A program made the translations under genes and the position numbers. The notes under the pieces were generated by a model, which saw nothing but the letters and a program-made list of their open reading frames with translations, did no database searches and was not told the origin of the DNA. This document shows, in pieces, positions 35,539-44,067 of a stretch of DNA of 64,000 nt. Within the stretch, counting starts at the first letter, position 1. Each line of letters opens with the position of its first letter. Source of the stretch: CAZMCH01 sp964564735 (GTDB lineage: Bacteria; Poribacteria; DTPJ01); contig CAZMCH010000008.1 in the NCBI GenBank assembly GCA_964564735.1, positions 1 through 64,000 of the forward strand. The letters run 5' to 3'.

Positions 35539-35901
35539 TTGGAATTAATAGGGAAGGAAATTGCAGAGATCGCAGCTAATTCAGCACTTGATAGAAGGGC
35601 GCTGGATGTTGTTATACTTGACCTTAAAGGGTTGTCATCATTCGCAGATTATTTTGTTATATGTAGTGGAACATCAGACACACATGTCGACGGTATTGCC
35701 CGTAATATTGAAGATAAACTTGACGAAAAAGGAATAAAAATCTGGCATCGCGAGGGCGAGAGAAGATCAACATGGTTACTTTTGGATTATATTGATGTTA
35801 TAGTTCATATATTTTTGAAAGATGCTCGTGAATTCTATAGTTTAGAAAGACTTTGGGGAGATGCCCCAAGAACCATAGTTGAGTATAAAAAAGATCAATA
35901 A
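35539..35901 (+). CDS. rsfS: Ribosomal silencing factor RsfS
   Basis: This 120-residue protein binds ribosomal protein L14 and blocks joining of the subunits in starvation. The motif ADYFVICSGTSDTHVDGIA and the stretch DVIVHIFLKDAREFYSLERLW are diagnostic. The TTG at 35539, 8 bases after GGAGG, is taken as start, although the frame extends back into yqeK. It follows yqeK by 14 bases and precedes argS by 30. Confidence 0.94.
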   Translation: MELIGKEIAEIAANSALDRRALDVVILDLKGLSSFADYFVICSGTSDTHVDGIARNIEDKLDEKGIKIWHREGERRSTWLLLDYIDVIVHIFLKDAREFYSLERLWGDAPRTIVEYKKDQ

Positions 35902-35931
35902 TGATGTTTCTGCTAGTGGGAGTTATAAATC

Positions 35932-37653
35932 ATGTTACAGATAAAAGATAATCCTTTGGCTTCTATAAGAGAAGACCTAAAAAATCTAATCATAAAATCA
36001 GTTAATAAGGCGATTGATGAAAAACAAATTAAGGAAGTTGATATTCCAGACTTTATCATTCAAAAATCAGATTCCAAAGAGCATGGCGATTTGTCTATAT
36101 CACTTCCGATGATGCTCTCAAAACAGGCAAAGATGGCGCCACGTCAGATCGCTGAAATTATAATACGATGTATTGAAAAAAACGATCTGATAGATCATAT
36201 AGAGATAGCCGGACCCGGTTTCATCAATTTTTTTCTTAATAAAAGCTGGCTTTATGATACATTATACATTATAAAAGCAAAAGCTGACAAATATGGTGAA
36301 ACCAATCATGGAAAAGACGAAAAAGTTCAGGTTGAGTTTGTAAGCGCAAATCCTGTGGGTCCGCTTAATGTCGTTAGTGCAAGGGCAGCTTCTGTTGGCG
36401 ACTCAATTGTCAATCTTCTCAAAGCAATAGGCTATAATGTGGAAAGGGAATTTTATGTTAATGATGCAGGCGTTCAAGTCTATACGTTTGCAAGATCAAT
36501 AAATGCAAGGTATTTCCAATTACTAGGTCAGGATATAGAATTTCCAGAAGATGGCTATCATGGTGATTACGTAAAAGACCTTGCACAGGAAATTTTAGAT
36601 GAATATGGTAATAAGTTTGTGAACATGCCTGAGACTGAACGATTAGAATCATTCAAGACACTAGGATTAAAGAAAATACTAGATGGGCAAAATCAAGACT
36701 TAAAGGAATTTGGCGTTGAGTTTGATGTCTGGGCAAGCGAAAAGGCTGTCAGGGATTCTGGAAAAATAGACGAGGTTCTCAAAGCTCTTGATGAAAAAGG
36801 ATATTCATATAAGCAAGATGGCGCAGTTTGGTTTAAATCAACGGATTTTGGTGATGACAAAGACCGAGTTATAATAAAAAGCAATGGTGATGTAACCTAT
36901 ATAGTGCCTGATTTGGGCTATCATCTTGATAAAGCCCAAAGAGGCTTCCAGAAAGTTATTGACCTATGGGGACCTGATCATCATGGATATATAGCACGCA
37001 TGAAAGCTGGTATGCAGGCTCTTGGTATGCCTTCTGATTGGTTGGAAATACTCATTGTTCAACAAGTAAACTTACTTCGTGGCGGTGAAGCGGTCAGGAT
37101 GTCCAAAAGGGCGGGACAGTTTGTTTCGCTCAAACAATTAATCGATGAGCTTTCAGAACAAGTAGGAAGGAAATTTGCGGTTGATGTTGCAAGATTTTTC
37201 TTTCTTATGCGTTCAATAACTGCGCACCTTGATTTTGATATGGATTTGGCTGTTCAGCAGGCTGAATCCAACCCTGTCTTTTATGTTCAATATGCACACG
37301 CAAGGATTTGCAGTATATTCAAACAAAAAGATGAAAAAGGCATTGCCATATTAGATGATGACAAAATTGACGTTTCCTTGCTAAAAGAATCCGAAGAGCA
37401 TGAGTTGATAAAAAAGCTGGCAGAATTCCCCGATACCGTCCACGAAAGCGCAATAAACTATGCTCCACACACGATAACACGATATTTGCAGGATTTGGCA
37501 TCAACGTTCCACGCTTTTTATAATAAATGCAAGGTATTGGATAATGAAAATATCGCTTTAACGAATGCAAGGATTTTCCTTGTGAGTTGTGTTAGAATTG
37601 TTCTGCAAAATGGTCTGGCTATTTTGGGTATTTCCGCACCGGAGTCAATGTAA
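35932..37653 (+). CDS. argS: Arginyl-tRNA synthetase
   Basis: This 573-residue class I synthetase has an N-terminal tRNA-recognition domain (about 10-105). The HIGH region reads ANPVGPLNVVSARAA (about 139-153), with N-V-V-S where the textbook form has H-V-G-H; this is a variant of the motif. The catalytic loop reads VRMSKRAGQFV, and the DALR anticodon-binding domain runs over the last 110 residues (PVFYVQYAHARICS onward). The full length and all other blocks suggest an active enzyme. It ends the nadD-argS run. Confidence 0.95.
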   Translation: MLQIKDNPLASIREDLKNLIIKSVNKAIDEKQIKEVDIPDFIIQKSDSKEHGDLSISLPMMLSKQAKMAPRQIAEIIIRCIEKNDLIDHIEIAGPGFINFFLNKSWLYDTLYIIKAKADKYGETNHGKDEKVQVEFVSANPVGPLNVVSARAASVGDSIVNLLKAIGYNVEREFYVNDAGVQVYTFARSINARYFQLLGQDIEFPEDGYHGDYVKDLAQEILDEYGNKFVNMPETERLESFKTLGLKKILDGQNQDLKEFGVEFDVWASEKAVRDSGKIDEVLKALDEKGYSYKQDGAVWFKSTDFGDDKDRVIIKSNGDVTYIVPDLGYHLDKAQRGFQKVIDLWGPDHHGYIARMKAGMQALGMPSDWLEILIVQQVNLLRGGEAVRMSKRAGQFVSLKQLIDELSEQVGRKFAVDVARFFFLMRSITAHLDFDMDLAVQQAESNPVFYVQYAHARICSIFKQKDEKGIAILDDDKIDVSLLKESEEHELIKKLAEFPDTVHESAINYAPHTITRYLQDLASTFHAFYNKCKVLDNENIALTNARIFLVSCVRIVLQNGLAILGISAPESM

Positions 37654-37678
37654 TATATAAGACTTTTTGATTTAAAAA

Positions 37679-37830
37679 ATAGAACGCTGATTAAACGGAT
37701 TTAGCGGATTTTTGCTGATTTTTTGTAATATATAAAACGTAATGAGTTTTACTTTTTTTAATTTTCATATATTACACATTTCGCTTTTTATCCGTCCCAA
37801 TCCGACTAATCCGCTATATCAGCGTTCTAT
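37679..37830. repeat. 152-bp palindromic intergenic element, copy 2
   Basis: Perfect 13-bp ends ATAGAACGCTGAT (37679-37691) and ATCAGCGTTCTAT (37818-37830). Inner arms are AAACGGATTTAGCGGATT and AATCCGACTAATCCGC-like. The centre has ATATAAAACGTAATGAG and the inverse TATTACACATTT. It lies 4 bases before the ribosome site (GGAG, 37834-37837) of the amidohydrolase gene. Confidence 0.7.
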
Positions 37831-37844
37831 AATGGAGTATTTAT

Positions 37845-39431
37845 ATGAATACCATAAAATATTTTGATGCGTGTTGTTATCTTGGTCGTTACGTTCATAA
37901 GCCCGATGGACAACCTGAAACTGCCGATGAAATAATATCCGCAATGGATCATTTCGGCATCCATGAGGCACTTGTCATTGATGTTCTATCAAGAGAAACT
38001 AATCCAATGGCAGGCAATCAACGAATAATAGAACGAACAAAAAATTATCCAAGACTCCATCCCGCATGGGCTGGATTAATGCCGCATAGCAAGGAATTGC
38101 CTGCACCAAAAGAGCTTGTTGCGCAGATGGAGGAATTTGGCGTTGGCGCATTGTATCTCTTTTATGGTCAATTTGATATAAGATTGACTGAATGGGGTAT
38201 TGATAGCCTGCTTGAAGTTTTAGAAGAACATCAAGTTCCAGTTTTCCTTTGTCCATTAAATTATCGTGCTAGAAGTATGGATGCGACTGATTGGGCAAAC
38301 GTTGTTAGGATATGCAAGAAATTTCCTAATCTGCCCATTATTATAACAGAAGATCGCACATACAAAAGTCAGCGCGCAGGATATTCCGCACTTGAGGCAT
38401 GTCCTAATCTCAAATTTGATCTATCGTCATGGTGGCTTCATCATAGAATTGAGTTTATATGCAAGGAATGGGGCGCAGAACGTTTAGTTTGGGGTTCACA
38501 ACTCCCAGAAAGGACGCCAGGAGTTCCTATAATGCAGTTAAACTACTCTGATATTTCTGATGAGGAAATATCGCTTATAGCTGGCGGAAACATGAAAAAA
38601 CTTCTTTCATGGAACAAAAATATCAAATTCGTCAGCGATCAAGTTAGCCTATCTGAACCGATAGATTCACTTCATAAAGCCGTTAGGGAAAGATTATCTT
38701 TGAGAGATGAAAAATTCCATGATTGTCATGGGCATATTGGTTGGTGTTCTCCTCATCATGTCGTTCATGATACTGCCGATGACCTTGTAAAAGAGATGGA
38801 TAAATTTGGAGTTCAAACCTGTTGTGTTTTTAGCCTTGAAGGCGTATTTAGTGATGAAACCTACGGAAATGACGAGGTCGCAAAGGTTATCAAGCAGTAT
38901 CCAGATAGGTTTATAGGATTTACTCTCTTGAATCTTAATCATGGTGAAAGAATTGTTCGTCAAGAGATGGAACGGGGTCTTGCAATGGGCATGAAAGGCA
39001 TAAAGCTAATCAATGATTATCATGGCTATCCATCGGAAGGTTGGCTTATAGATATTGCCTGTGAATTTGCCAGCAATCACAAGCAATTTATCTTGAATCA
39101 CAACTGGGGGTCGCCTGCACAAATTGAAAGGCTCTGCAAGACATATCCTGATGCCTGCTATTTCACAGGGCATACAACGCTTGCTTATGTTGATGTTACC
39201 AAGAAGGTTGATAATCTGTTTATATGCACCTGTCCGTTGATTGGCTGGGAACAGACGGAATTATTCGTTCAGCAATATGGGGCAGATCGTATCCTTTTCG
39301 GTTCGGATTTGACGGATCTTCCTATTGCATGGGGCATGGCTCAAATCATGTATGCAAAGATTTCTGAAGTTGATAAGAGAAAGATTCTCGGTGAAAATCT
39401 CAAAGAATTAATGAAAAGATATAGTTTATAA
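37845..39431 (+). CDS. Tandem amidohydrolase-2 protein with a degenerate first barrel
   Basis: This 528-residue protein consists of two TIM-barrel amidohydrolase (PF04909-type) domains. The second (about 288-528) has the metal motif CHGHIG (His295, His297), ILNHNWGS, FTGHTT and the terminal FGSDLTD (Asp488). The first (about 1-262) has the same fold marks, but its metal site reads YFDACCYLG instead of DxHxH and its end reads WGSQLPE instead of GSD, so it is probably non-catalytic. Substrates of this superfamily include aromatic acids and lactones. It is followed by an SDR 59 bases on. It is a fusion of an active and a dead copy. Confidence 0.82.
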   Translation: MNTIKYFDACCYLGRYVHKPDGQPETADEIISAMDHFGIHEALVIDVLSRETNPMAGNQRIIERTKNYPRLHPAWAGLMPHSKELPAPKELVAQMEEFGVGALYLFYGQFDIRLTEWGIDSLLEVLEEHQVPVFLCPLNYRARSMDATDWANVVRICKKFPNLPIIITEDRTYKSQRAGYSALEACPNLKFDLSSWWLHHRIEFICKEWGAERLVWGSQLPERTPGVPIMQLNYSDISDEEISLIAGGNMKKLLSWNKNIKFVSDQVSLSEPIDSLHKAVRERLSLRDEKFHDCHGHIGWCSPHHVVHDTADDLVKEMDKFGVQTCCVFSLEGVFSDETYGNDEVAKVIKQYPDRFIGFTLLNLNHGERIVRQEMERGLAMGMKGIKLINDYHGYPSEGWLIDIACEFASNHKQFILNHNWGSPAQIERLCKTYPDACYFTGHTTLAYVDVTKKVDNLFICTCPLIGWEQTELFVQQYGADRILFGSDLTDLPIAWGMAQIMYAKISEVDKRKILGENLKELMKRYSL

Positions 39432-39490
39432 TTTTTGTGTAAATCCCTCTAAATCTCCCTTTGGGGATCAGTTCTATTAGGAAAAAATTT

Positions 39491-40297
39491 ATGAATGATA
39501 GAATGCCAATATTACAAAGGTTATTCTCGCTAGAAGGTAAAACAGCACTCGTTACAGGATCATCAAGCGGAATAGGACAAAGGCTTGCTATTGGTCTTGC
39601 AGAAGCAGGGGCGGTAGTAGCAGTTCATGGACGAAATCAGGATCGCATAAGTGAAACTTGCTCTATGATTGGGGATTTTGGTGGAAAATCCATTCCTTTA
39701 TGTGCTGATTTAGTGAATATTGATTCTTGTCAGCGTTTAATTGCAAATGCACACAAGGCTTTAGGAAGAATAGATATATTAATTAACTGCTCTGCAACAA
39801 ATCGAAGGAAACCTATCAACGAAGTTACAGAAGACGACTTCGATACAATTGTGTCTGTCAATCTAAAAAGCGTTTATTTTTTAAGCCAAGCGGTTTATCC
39901 AATAATGCGTTCTCATGGCGGGGGAAAAATCGTCCATATCGGGTCTATCAATATGTTTTATGGTTTAGATACTGTTTCTGTCTATGGCTTAACTAAGGGC
40001 GGGGTTGGTCAGTTAACAAAAGTTATGGCTATAGAATGGGCTGATGACAATATTCAGGTTAATAGCATAACACCGGGATTTATCATTACACCATTGACAA
40101 AGCCCTTACTAAATGATGAAAAGAAATATCAGTGGCTAAAAAATCGTATCCCTTTACGCAGACTTGGCAATCCTGATGAGCTTGTTGGAATGGCAATTCT
40201 TTTGTCTTCTAACGCATCATCATATATTACAGGTCAAAACTTCACTATTGATGGTGGATTTCTTGCTGGCGGTTCATGGAATCGTGATGAAGGCTGA
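39491..40297 (+). CDS. Short-chain dehydrogenase/reductase, gluconate 5-dehydrogenase-like
   Basis: This 268-residue NAD(P)-dependent oxidoreductase has the cofactor motif TGSSSGIG, NxxN-like LINCSATN and the catalytic set Ser in HIGSIN, Tyr and Lys in YGLTK, and a C-terminal GGFLAGG. The start LFSLEGKTALVTGSSSG is typical of gluconate 5-dehydrogenase-type enzymes. The ATG at 39491 follows AGGAAAA; earlier ATGs exist in frame. It may oxidise a sugar acid made by the neighbouring carbohydrate enzymes. Confidence 0.87.
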   Translation: MNDRMPILQRLFSLEGKTALVTGSSSGIGQRLAIGLAEAGAVVAVHGRNQDRISETCSMIGDFGGKSIPLCADLVNIDSCQRLIANAHKALGRIDILINCSATNRRKPINEVTEDDFDTIVSVNLKSVYFLSQAVYPIMRSHGGGKIVHIGSINMFYGLDTVSVYGLTKGGVGQLTKVMAIEWADDNIQVNSITPGFIITPLTKPLLNDEKKYQWLKNRIPLRRLGNPDELVGMAILLSSNASSYITGQNFTIDGGFLAGGSWNRDEG

Positions 40298-40318
40298 TTT
40301 ACAAAAAAGGGGGTCAAA

Positions 40319-41092
40319 ATGTTCAAAAAAATCTTAACTGTAGTTTTCATGTTTACCTTAACTGCTTTTATGTATGCTAATTTGGCAGAATCTCAGATTG
40401 TTACTGATGGGTTGGTTAGTTACTGGACATTTGATAAGGCTGACATAGACGGTAAAACTGTCAAAGATGTTATCGGGAAAAATAACGGAAATATCGTCAA
40501 CCAAGTTGAAGTAGTGAACGGTAAAGTCAAACAAGCCTTATTATTTGCAGGTGGTTATGTAGAAGTTCCTGATGATCCTTCCATAAAGCCTGAACAATTC
40601 TCGTTTCAATTTTGGGTTAACAGCAATAAGGATTTTGGCGCAACATCTCGATTTGAATTAGTTGACAATACAGGTCAAGTAGTCATAAGAAATGATGAGA
40701 GAGGTGACTTTGGTTCAAATCTAGCATTTCATTGGAGCGATGGGGGAGCATGGTATGCCATTAATCCTGCTAAGGTGCTTTCTGCAAAGGAATGGTATAA
40801 CGTGGCGGTTACACATGATACTTCAGAGGCTAAAATCTATCTAAATGGAAATCTTGAGAAATCCCTAAAGGCAAAATTTGCTTGGTCAGGAGGAGAGGTT
40901 GGCATTTCTATTGGAGCGCATAAATGGGCTTCTGCAAACTTCTTTGATGGTATGATCGATGAGTTATTATTTTACAAGAAAGCTTTAACCAAAGCAGAAG
41001 TAGAGAAAAATTTTAAGGCGTCAGGGCTTGCTGTTGCGCCTACAGATGACAAATTACCTGTATGTTGGGCAAATATTAAGTCCTTAAAATGA
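40319..41092 (+). CDS. Secreted LamG-domain protein with W-x-x-I-K tail
   Basis: This 257-residue protein has a signal peptide (about 1-26, ending AESQ). A LamG/concanavalin-A-like jelly roll (about 30-235) follows, with LVSYWTFDKADIDG, GYVEVPDDPSIKP, AKEWYNVAVTHD, KIYLNG and FDGMIDELLFYKKAL, all standard LamG-3 marks. The chain ends LPVCWANIKSLK, a tail of the kind found in the secreted proteins at 14131-15665 and in the remnant at 6234-6414. The ribosome site AAAAAAGGGGG lies upstream. Probably binds glycans outside the cell. Confidence 0.85.
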   Translation: MFKKILTVVFMFTLTAFMYANLAESQIVTDGLVSYWTFDKADIDGKTVKDVIGKNNGNIVNQVEVVNGKVKQALLFAGGYVEVPDDPSIKPEQFSFQFWVNSNKDFGATSRFELVDNTGQVVIRNDERGDFGSNLAFHWSDGGAWYAINPAKVLSAKEWYNVAVTHDTSEAKIYLNGNLEKSLKAKFAWSGGEVGISIGAHKWASANFFDGMIDELLFYKKALTKAEVEKNFKASGLAVAPTDDKLPVCWANIKSLK

Positions 41093-41208
41093 TATATAAT
41101 ACCATTTCCCCAAATTAATTGCGCATTTATGGCATAATATATGAGTTTCTCGTCAAAAATGCAATTAATGGTCATATAAACAATAGCTTTATATTCTTAA
41201 CTTTTCGC

Positions 41209-41290
41209 TTCACATATTGCGAACTAAGTTAGCGTCCATTTGCTTAATTCGTTTTAGCTGCGCTTTGTTCCCAAAAAGCCAATTCGGTTA
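41209..41290. repeat. 82-bp block homologous to the purD 3' region
   Basis: This block aligns without gaps to 20329-20410. In the central 60 bases (41221-41280 against 20341-20400) I count 43 identities, and most differences are transitions. Both copies end just after the stop of a minus-strand gene. It looks like a decayed copy of the palindromic element family. Confidence 0.55.
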
Positions 41291-41294
41291 AGTA

Positions 41295-42041
41295 TTAGCT
41301 TCTATTTTTGCCTATTGCGCCTCTTAATGTTAGAAATGCAATTAGCTTTGCTCTTGTGCTATCATCTAATAGTGCGTCTGCATCAACAAACAATCCGTTA
41401 TATTTATTTGCCAGATACTTCGCCAATACTGTTTTTTGACAAAACGATTGTGCAAAGAATACAATTGGTATTCCCTCGTCAATAAACATTTCTATTTCCA
41501 TATTATCAGGGGCTTTATTTTCCATGCACCTAGCCCAGCCGTATATATGTGTTGTATTTGGAAAAAGGTCAAGTATTGAAAAGTCTCTTGGAGGAACACC
41601 CCAAAATCCTGCTGTTGGTTTACATGAATTAACTTCCCTGTCAACATTTCTTTTTATAATGGTGTCGACAATCCTATTCATCTTTTCTTTTAATGGTAAA
41701 TCAGAGATTGATATTGGATTACCTTGTGGCTTCGCATTATGATTGCGAGTAGTTATAATCTGAGTATTAGGCAATAAATAATGCAAAGTTTCTGCTATAA
41801 ATCTCATACCATCGCATTTGCCTTCCCCAACATCAGCTATTATAACATCAAGTTTCAATGTCATTGCATTGACAAATACAGTTTTAAGCGTAGCACAGTA
41901 TATTTTCGGTGCAAATTTTTCTATAATATCAAAGTAATCTACACCATCTATTGGCATGTCAAGGTCAATTATATCAGAATTATCTATATATCGTTCCAAT
42001 ATATCCTGACTTGGCACACCAGCTATACCAACCTTAAGCAT
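41295..42041 (-). CDS. Conserved-looking protein of unknown function with three cysteines
   Basis: This 248-residue cytoplasmic protein starts MLKVGIAGVPSQD, like a nucleotide- or cofactor-binding strand. The middle holds VIIADVGEGKCDGMRF. The C-terminal half has three Cys-bearing blocks: NSCKPTAGFWGVPPRDFSIL, HIYGWARCMENK and VFFAQSFCQKTVLAKYLANK. The Cys residues might hold a metal or iron-sulfur cluster. I do not recognise a family name. GGAG precedes the ATG. It runs against the plus-strand neighbours and shares no operon. Confidence 0.6.
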   Translation of the reverse strand: MLKVGIAGVPSQDILERYIDNSDIIDLDMPIDGVDYFDIIEKFAPKIYCATLKTVFVNAMTLKLDVIIADVGEGKCDGMRFIAETLHYLLPNTQIITTRNHNAKPQGNPISISDLPLKEKMNRIVDTIIKRNVDREVNSCKPTAGFWGVPPRDFSILDLFPNTTHIYGWARCMENKAPDNMEIEMFIDEGIPIVFFAQSFCQKTVLAKYLANKYNGLFVDADALLDDSTRAKLIAFLTLRGAIGKNRS

Positions 42042-42139
42042 ATTAAAAATCTCCTATATGTTGTGTTAAATTCCAATTAATATTAACATGCAAAATTTAA
42101 TTAAGTCAATCCTTTTTAGATTTCCTTCGAAATTCTTAC

Positions 42140-42168
42140 TTGACGCTTGATGTATGTTTTGTTATCTT
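42140..42168 (+). promoter_or_regulatory. Promoter candidate for the DUF4838 gene
   Basis: TTGACG (42140-42145), a 17-base spacer and TATCTT (42163-42168). It is 73 bases upstream of the start. Confidence 0.45.
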
Positions 42169-42241
42169 ATGTTGAAATCATTTAAAGGCATTATTGGATG
42201 AATCTGTAATTGGGTAATTAGAACCTAAAGAGGTGCTTATT

Positions 42242-43915
42242 ATGATAATCGTAGAGAACTGCAAGAGTTGTTATAAGATAATTATTGGTGAAAACGCATC
42301 ACCATCAGAAAAACATAGTGCAAATGAGCTACAAATGTTTTTAAGGGAAATTTCAGGAGTAGAAATCCCCATTGTTTCTGACAAAACACCACCAAGTGAT
42401 TATGAAATCATAATCGGGGAAAACGATCATCTTAGTAAACTTGGGATAGACATAGATTTTGATAAACTAAACGAGGGCTTCGCCATACGCACATTTGGTA
42501 ATAAACTGATAATTGCTGGTGGAAAACTTAGAGGCACAATGTATGGAGTCTATACATTCCTTGAAGACTATCTTAATTGCAGATGGTTTACCTCAAATGT
42601 TAGCAGAATCCCAAAGAAAGATCGCATTGAGTTAAGACAGATCAATAAAACAGAGATCCCAGAATTAGAGTATAGAGAGCCTTTTTATACAGACGCATTT
42701 GACGGTGATTGGTGTGCAAGAAATAAAATGAATAGTACAACTGCACGATTGACAAAAGATCAAGGTGGTAAAATAACTTATTCACACTTTGTCCACACTT
42801 TTGATGCGATACTTTCACCAAAAGATCATTTTGCAGAACATCCAGAATATTTCTCAGAGATTGATGGAAAGCGTATATCTGAACACACTCAATTATGTTT
42901 AACAAATCCTTATGTTCTAAAAACTGCAATAGAAAAAGTAAGACAATGGATAAAAGAATCTCCCGAAGCCAACATTTTCTCTGTCTCACAAAATGACTGG
43001 TATAACCCTTGTCAATGCTCAAAATGTAAAGCAATTGATGATGCAGAAGGTAGCCACAGCGGAACTATGCTATGGTTTGTGAATCAGGTTGCAGAAGCGA
43101 TAGAAAAAGATTATAAGGCTATTGATACTCTTGCATATCAATATACCAGAAAGCCTCCAAAGACAATAAAACCAAGAAAAAACGTAATAGTAAGGCTTTG
43201 TAGTATAGAGTGTTGTTTCTCTCATCTGCTTGATGAATGTGAGGTCAATGCCTCTTTCAAAGCAGATATTGAAGGTTGGTCAGAAATCTCTGATAGGCTT
43301 TATATTTGGGATTATGTTACTGATTTCAGCCATTATTTATTGCCATTTCCGAATCTTTATGTCTTAAAACCAAATATTCAATTTTTCATCAATCATGGCG
43401 TAAAGGGTATATTTGAGGAAGGTAATTATTCTGGTGGAGGTAAAGGCGAATTTGCAGAATTGAGGGCTTATGTCCTTGCCAAACTGCTTTGGAATCCCAA
43501 TTATGATACAGATACAGCCATTGACGAATTTCTCGAAGGTTATTATGGCAAATCTGCTTCACCTATAAGGGAATATATCAATATTTTACATGGTAATGTC
43601 ATGTGTGATAAAAGCCTTCACATGAATATCTGGGCAAATCCCAAAATAGGCTACCTTAGTGAAGATAATATAAGTCTCGCAGAGGAACTTTTTGATAAAG
43701 CGGAAAAAATGGCAGATAATGATGATATACTTGCAAGGGTTCTAGTAGCTAGACTACCAATACAATATGTAAGAATATCAAATTTATCTGAAAACGATCC
43801 GAAACGCTTAGATATAATAAACAAGTTTATTGATGTGGTAGATAAAGAGGGTATAACCAATATCAGTGAAGGTATGAGCATGGACGCCTATAAGAAATTA
43901 ATAAACAAAAAATAG
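42242..43915 (+). CDS. DUF4838-domain protein (glycan-related)
   Basis: This 557-residue protein has an N-terminal alpha-glucuronidase-like region (about 1-115; IVENCKSCYKIIIGENAS, then GGKLRGTMYGVYTFLEDYL). The DUF4838 body follows, with SVSQNDWYNPCQCSKCKAID, VIVRLCSIECCFSHLLDE, LYIWDYVTDFSHYLLPFPN and GVKGIFEEGNYSGGGKGEF. The family is common in polysaccharide-degrading bacteria and has a TIM-barrel core; its activity is not defined. No signal peptide. Start at the ATG after AGAGGTG. The next gene on the strand is a Gfo/Idh oxidoreductase after a strong terminator. Confidence 0.85.
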   Translation: MIIVENCKSCYKIIIGENASPSEKHSANELQMFLREISGVEIPIVSDKTPPSDYEIIIGENDHLSKLGIDIDFDKLNEGFAIRTFGNKLIIAGGKLRGTMYGVYTFLEDYLNCRWFTSNVSRIPKKDRIELRQINKTEIPELEYREPFYTDAFDGDWCARNKMNSTTARLTKDQGGKITYSHFVHTFDAILSPKDHFAEHPEYFSEIDGKRISEHTQLCLTNPYVLKTAIEKVRQWIKESPEANIFSVSQNDWYNPCQCSKCKAIDDAEGSHSGTMLWFVNQVAEAIEKDYKAIDTLAYQYTRKPPKTIKPRKNVIVRLCSIECCFSHLLDECEVNASFKADIEGWSEISDRLYIWDYVTDFSHYLLPFPNLYVLKPNIQFFINHGVKGIFEEGNYSGGGKGEFAELRAYVLAKLLWNPNYDTDTAIDEFLEGYYGKSASPIREYINILHGNVMCDKSLHMNIWANPKIGYLSEDNISLAEELFDKAEKMADNDDILARVLVARLPIQYVRISNLSENDPKRLDIINKFIDVVDKEGITNISEGMSMDAYKKLINKK

Positions 43916-43942
43916 TTCTTATACCAATTTCCATATTTTATA

Positions 43943-44010
43943 GTGCATTAATAGCCCTGAAAATTTGTGCCACTGGCAACTTGTTGCCAGTGCTAATGCA
44001 CAATAATTTT
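43943..44010 (+). terminator. Nested-stem intrinsic terminator
   Basis: The outer arms GTGCATTA (43943-43950) and TAATGCAC (43994-44001) enclose an inner stem CACTGGCAA (43971-43979)/TTGCCAGTG (43984-43992). AATAATTTTT follows. It ends the DUF4838 transcript, so the next oxidoreductase gene needs its own promoter or read-through. Confidence 0.7.
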
Positions 44011-44067
44011 TGGAAAATGATATTATATAGTTTTCTAATCTAATTACATCAAAAAGGGGATTATAAA

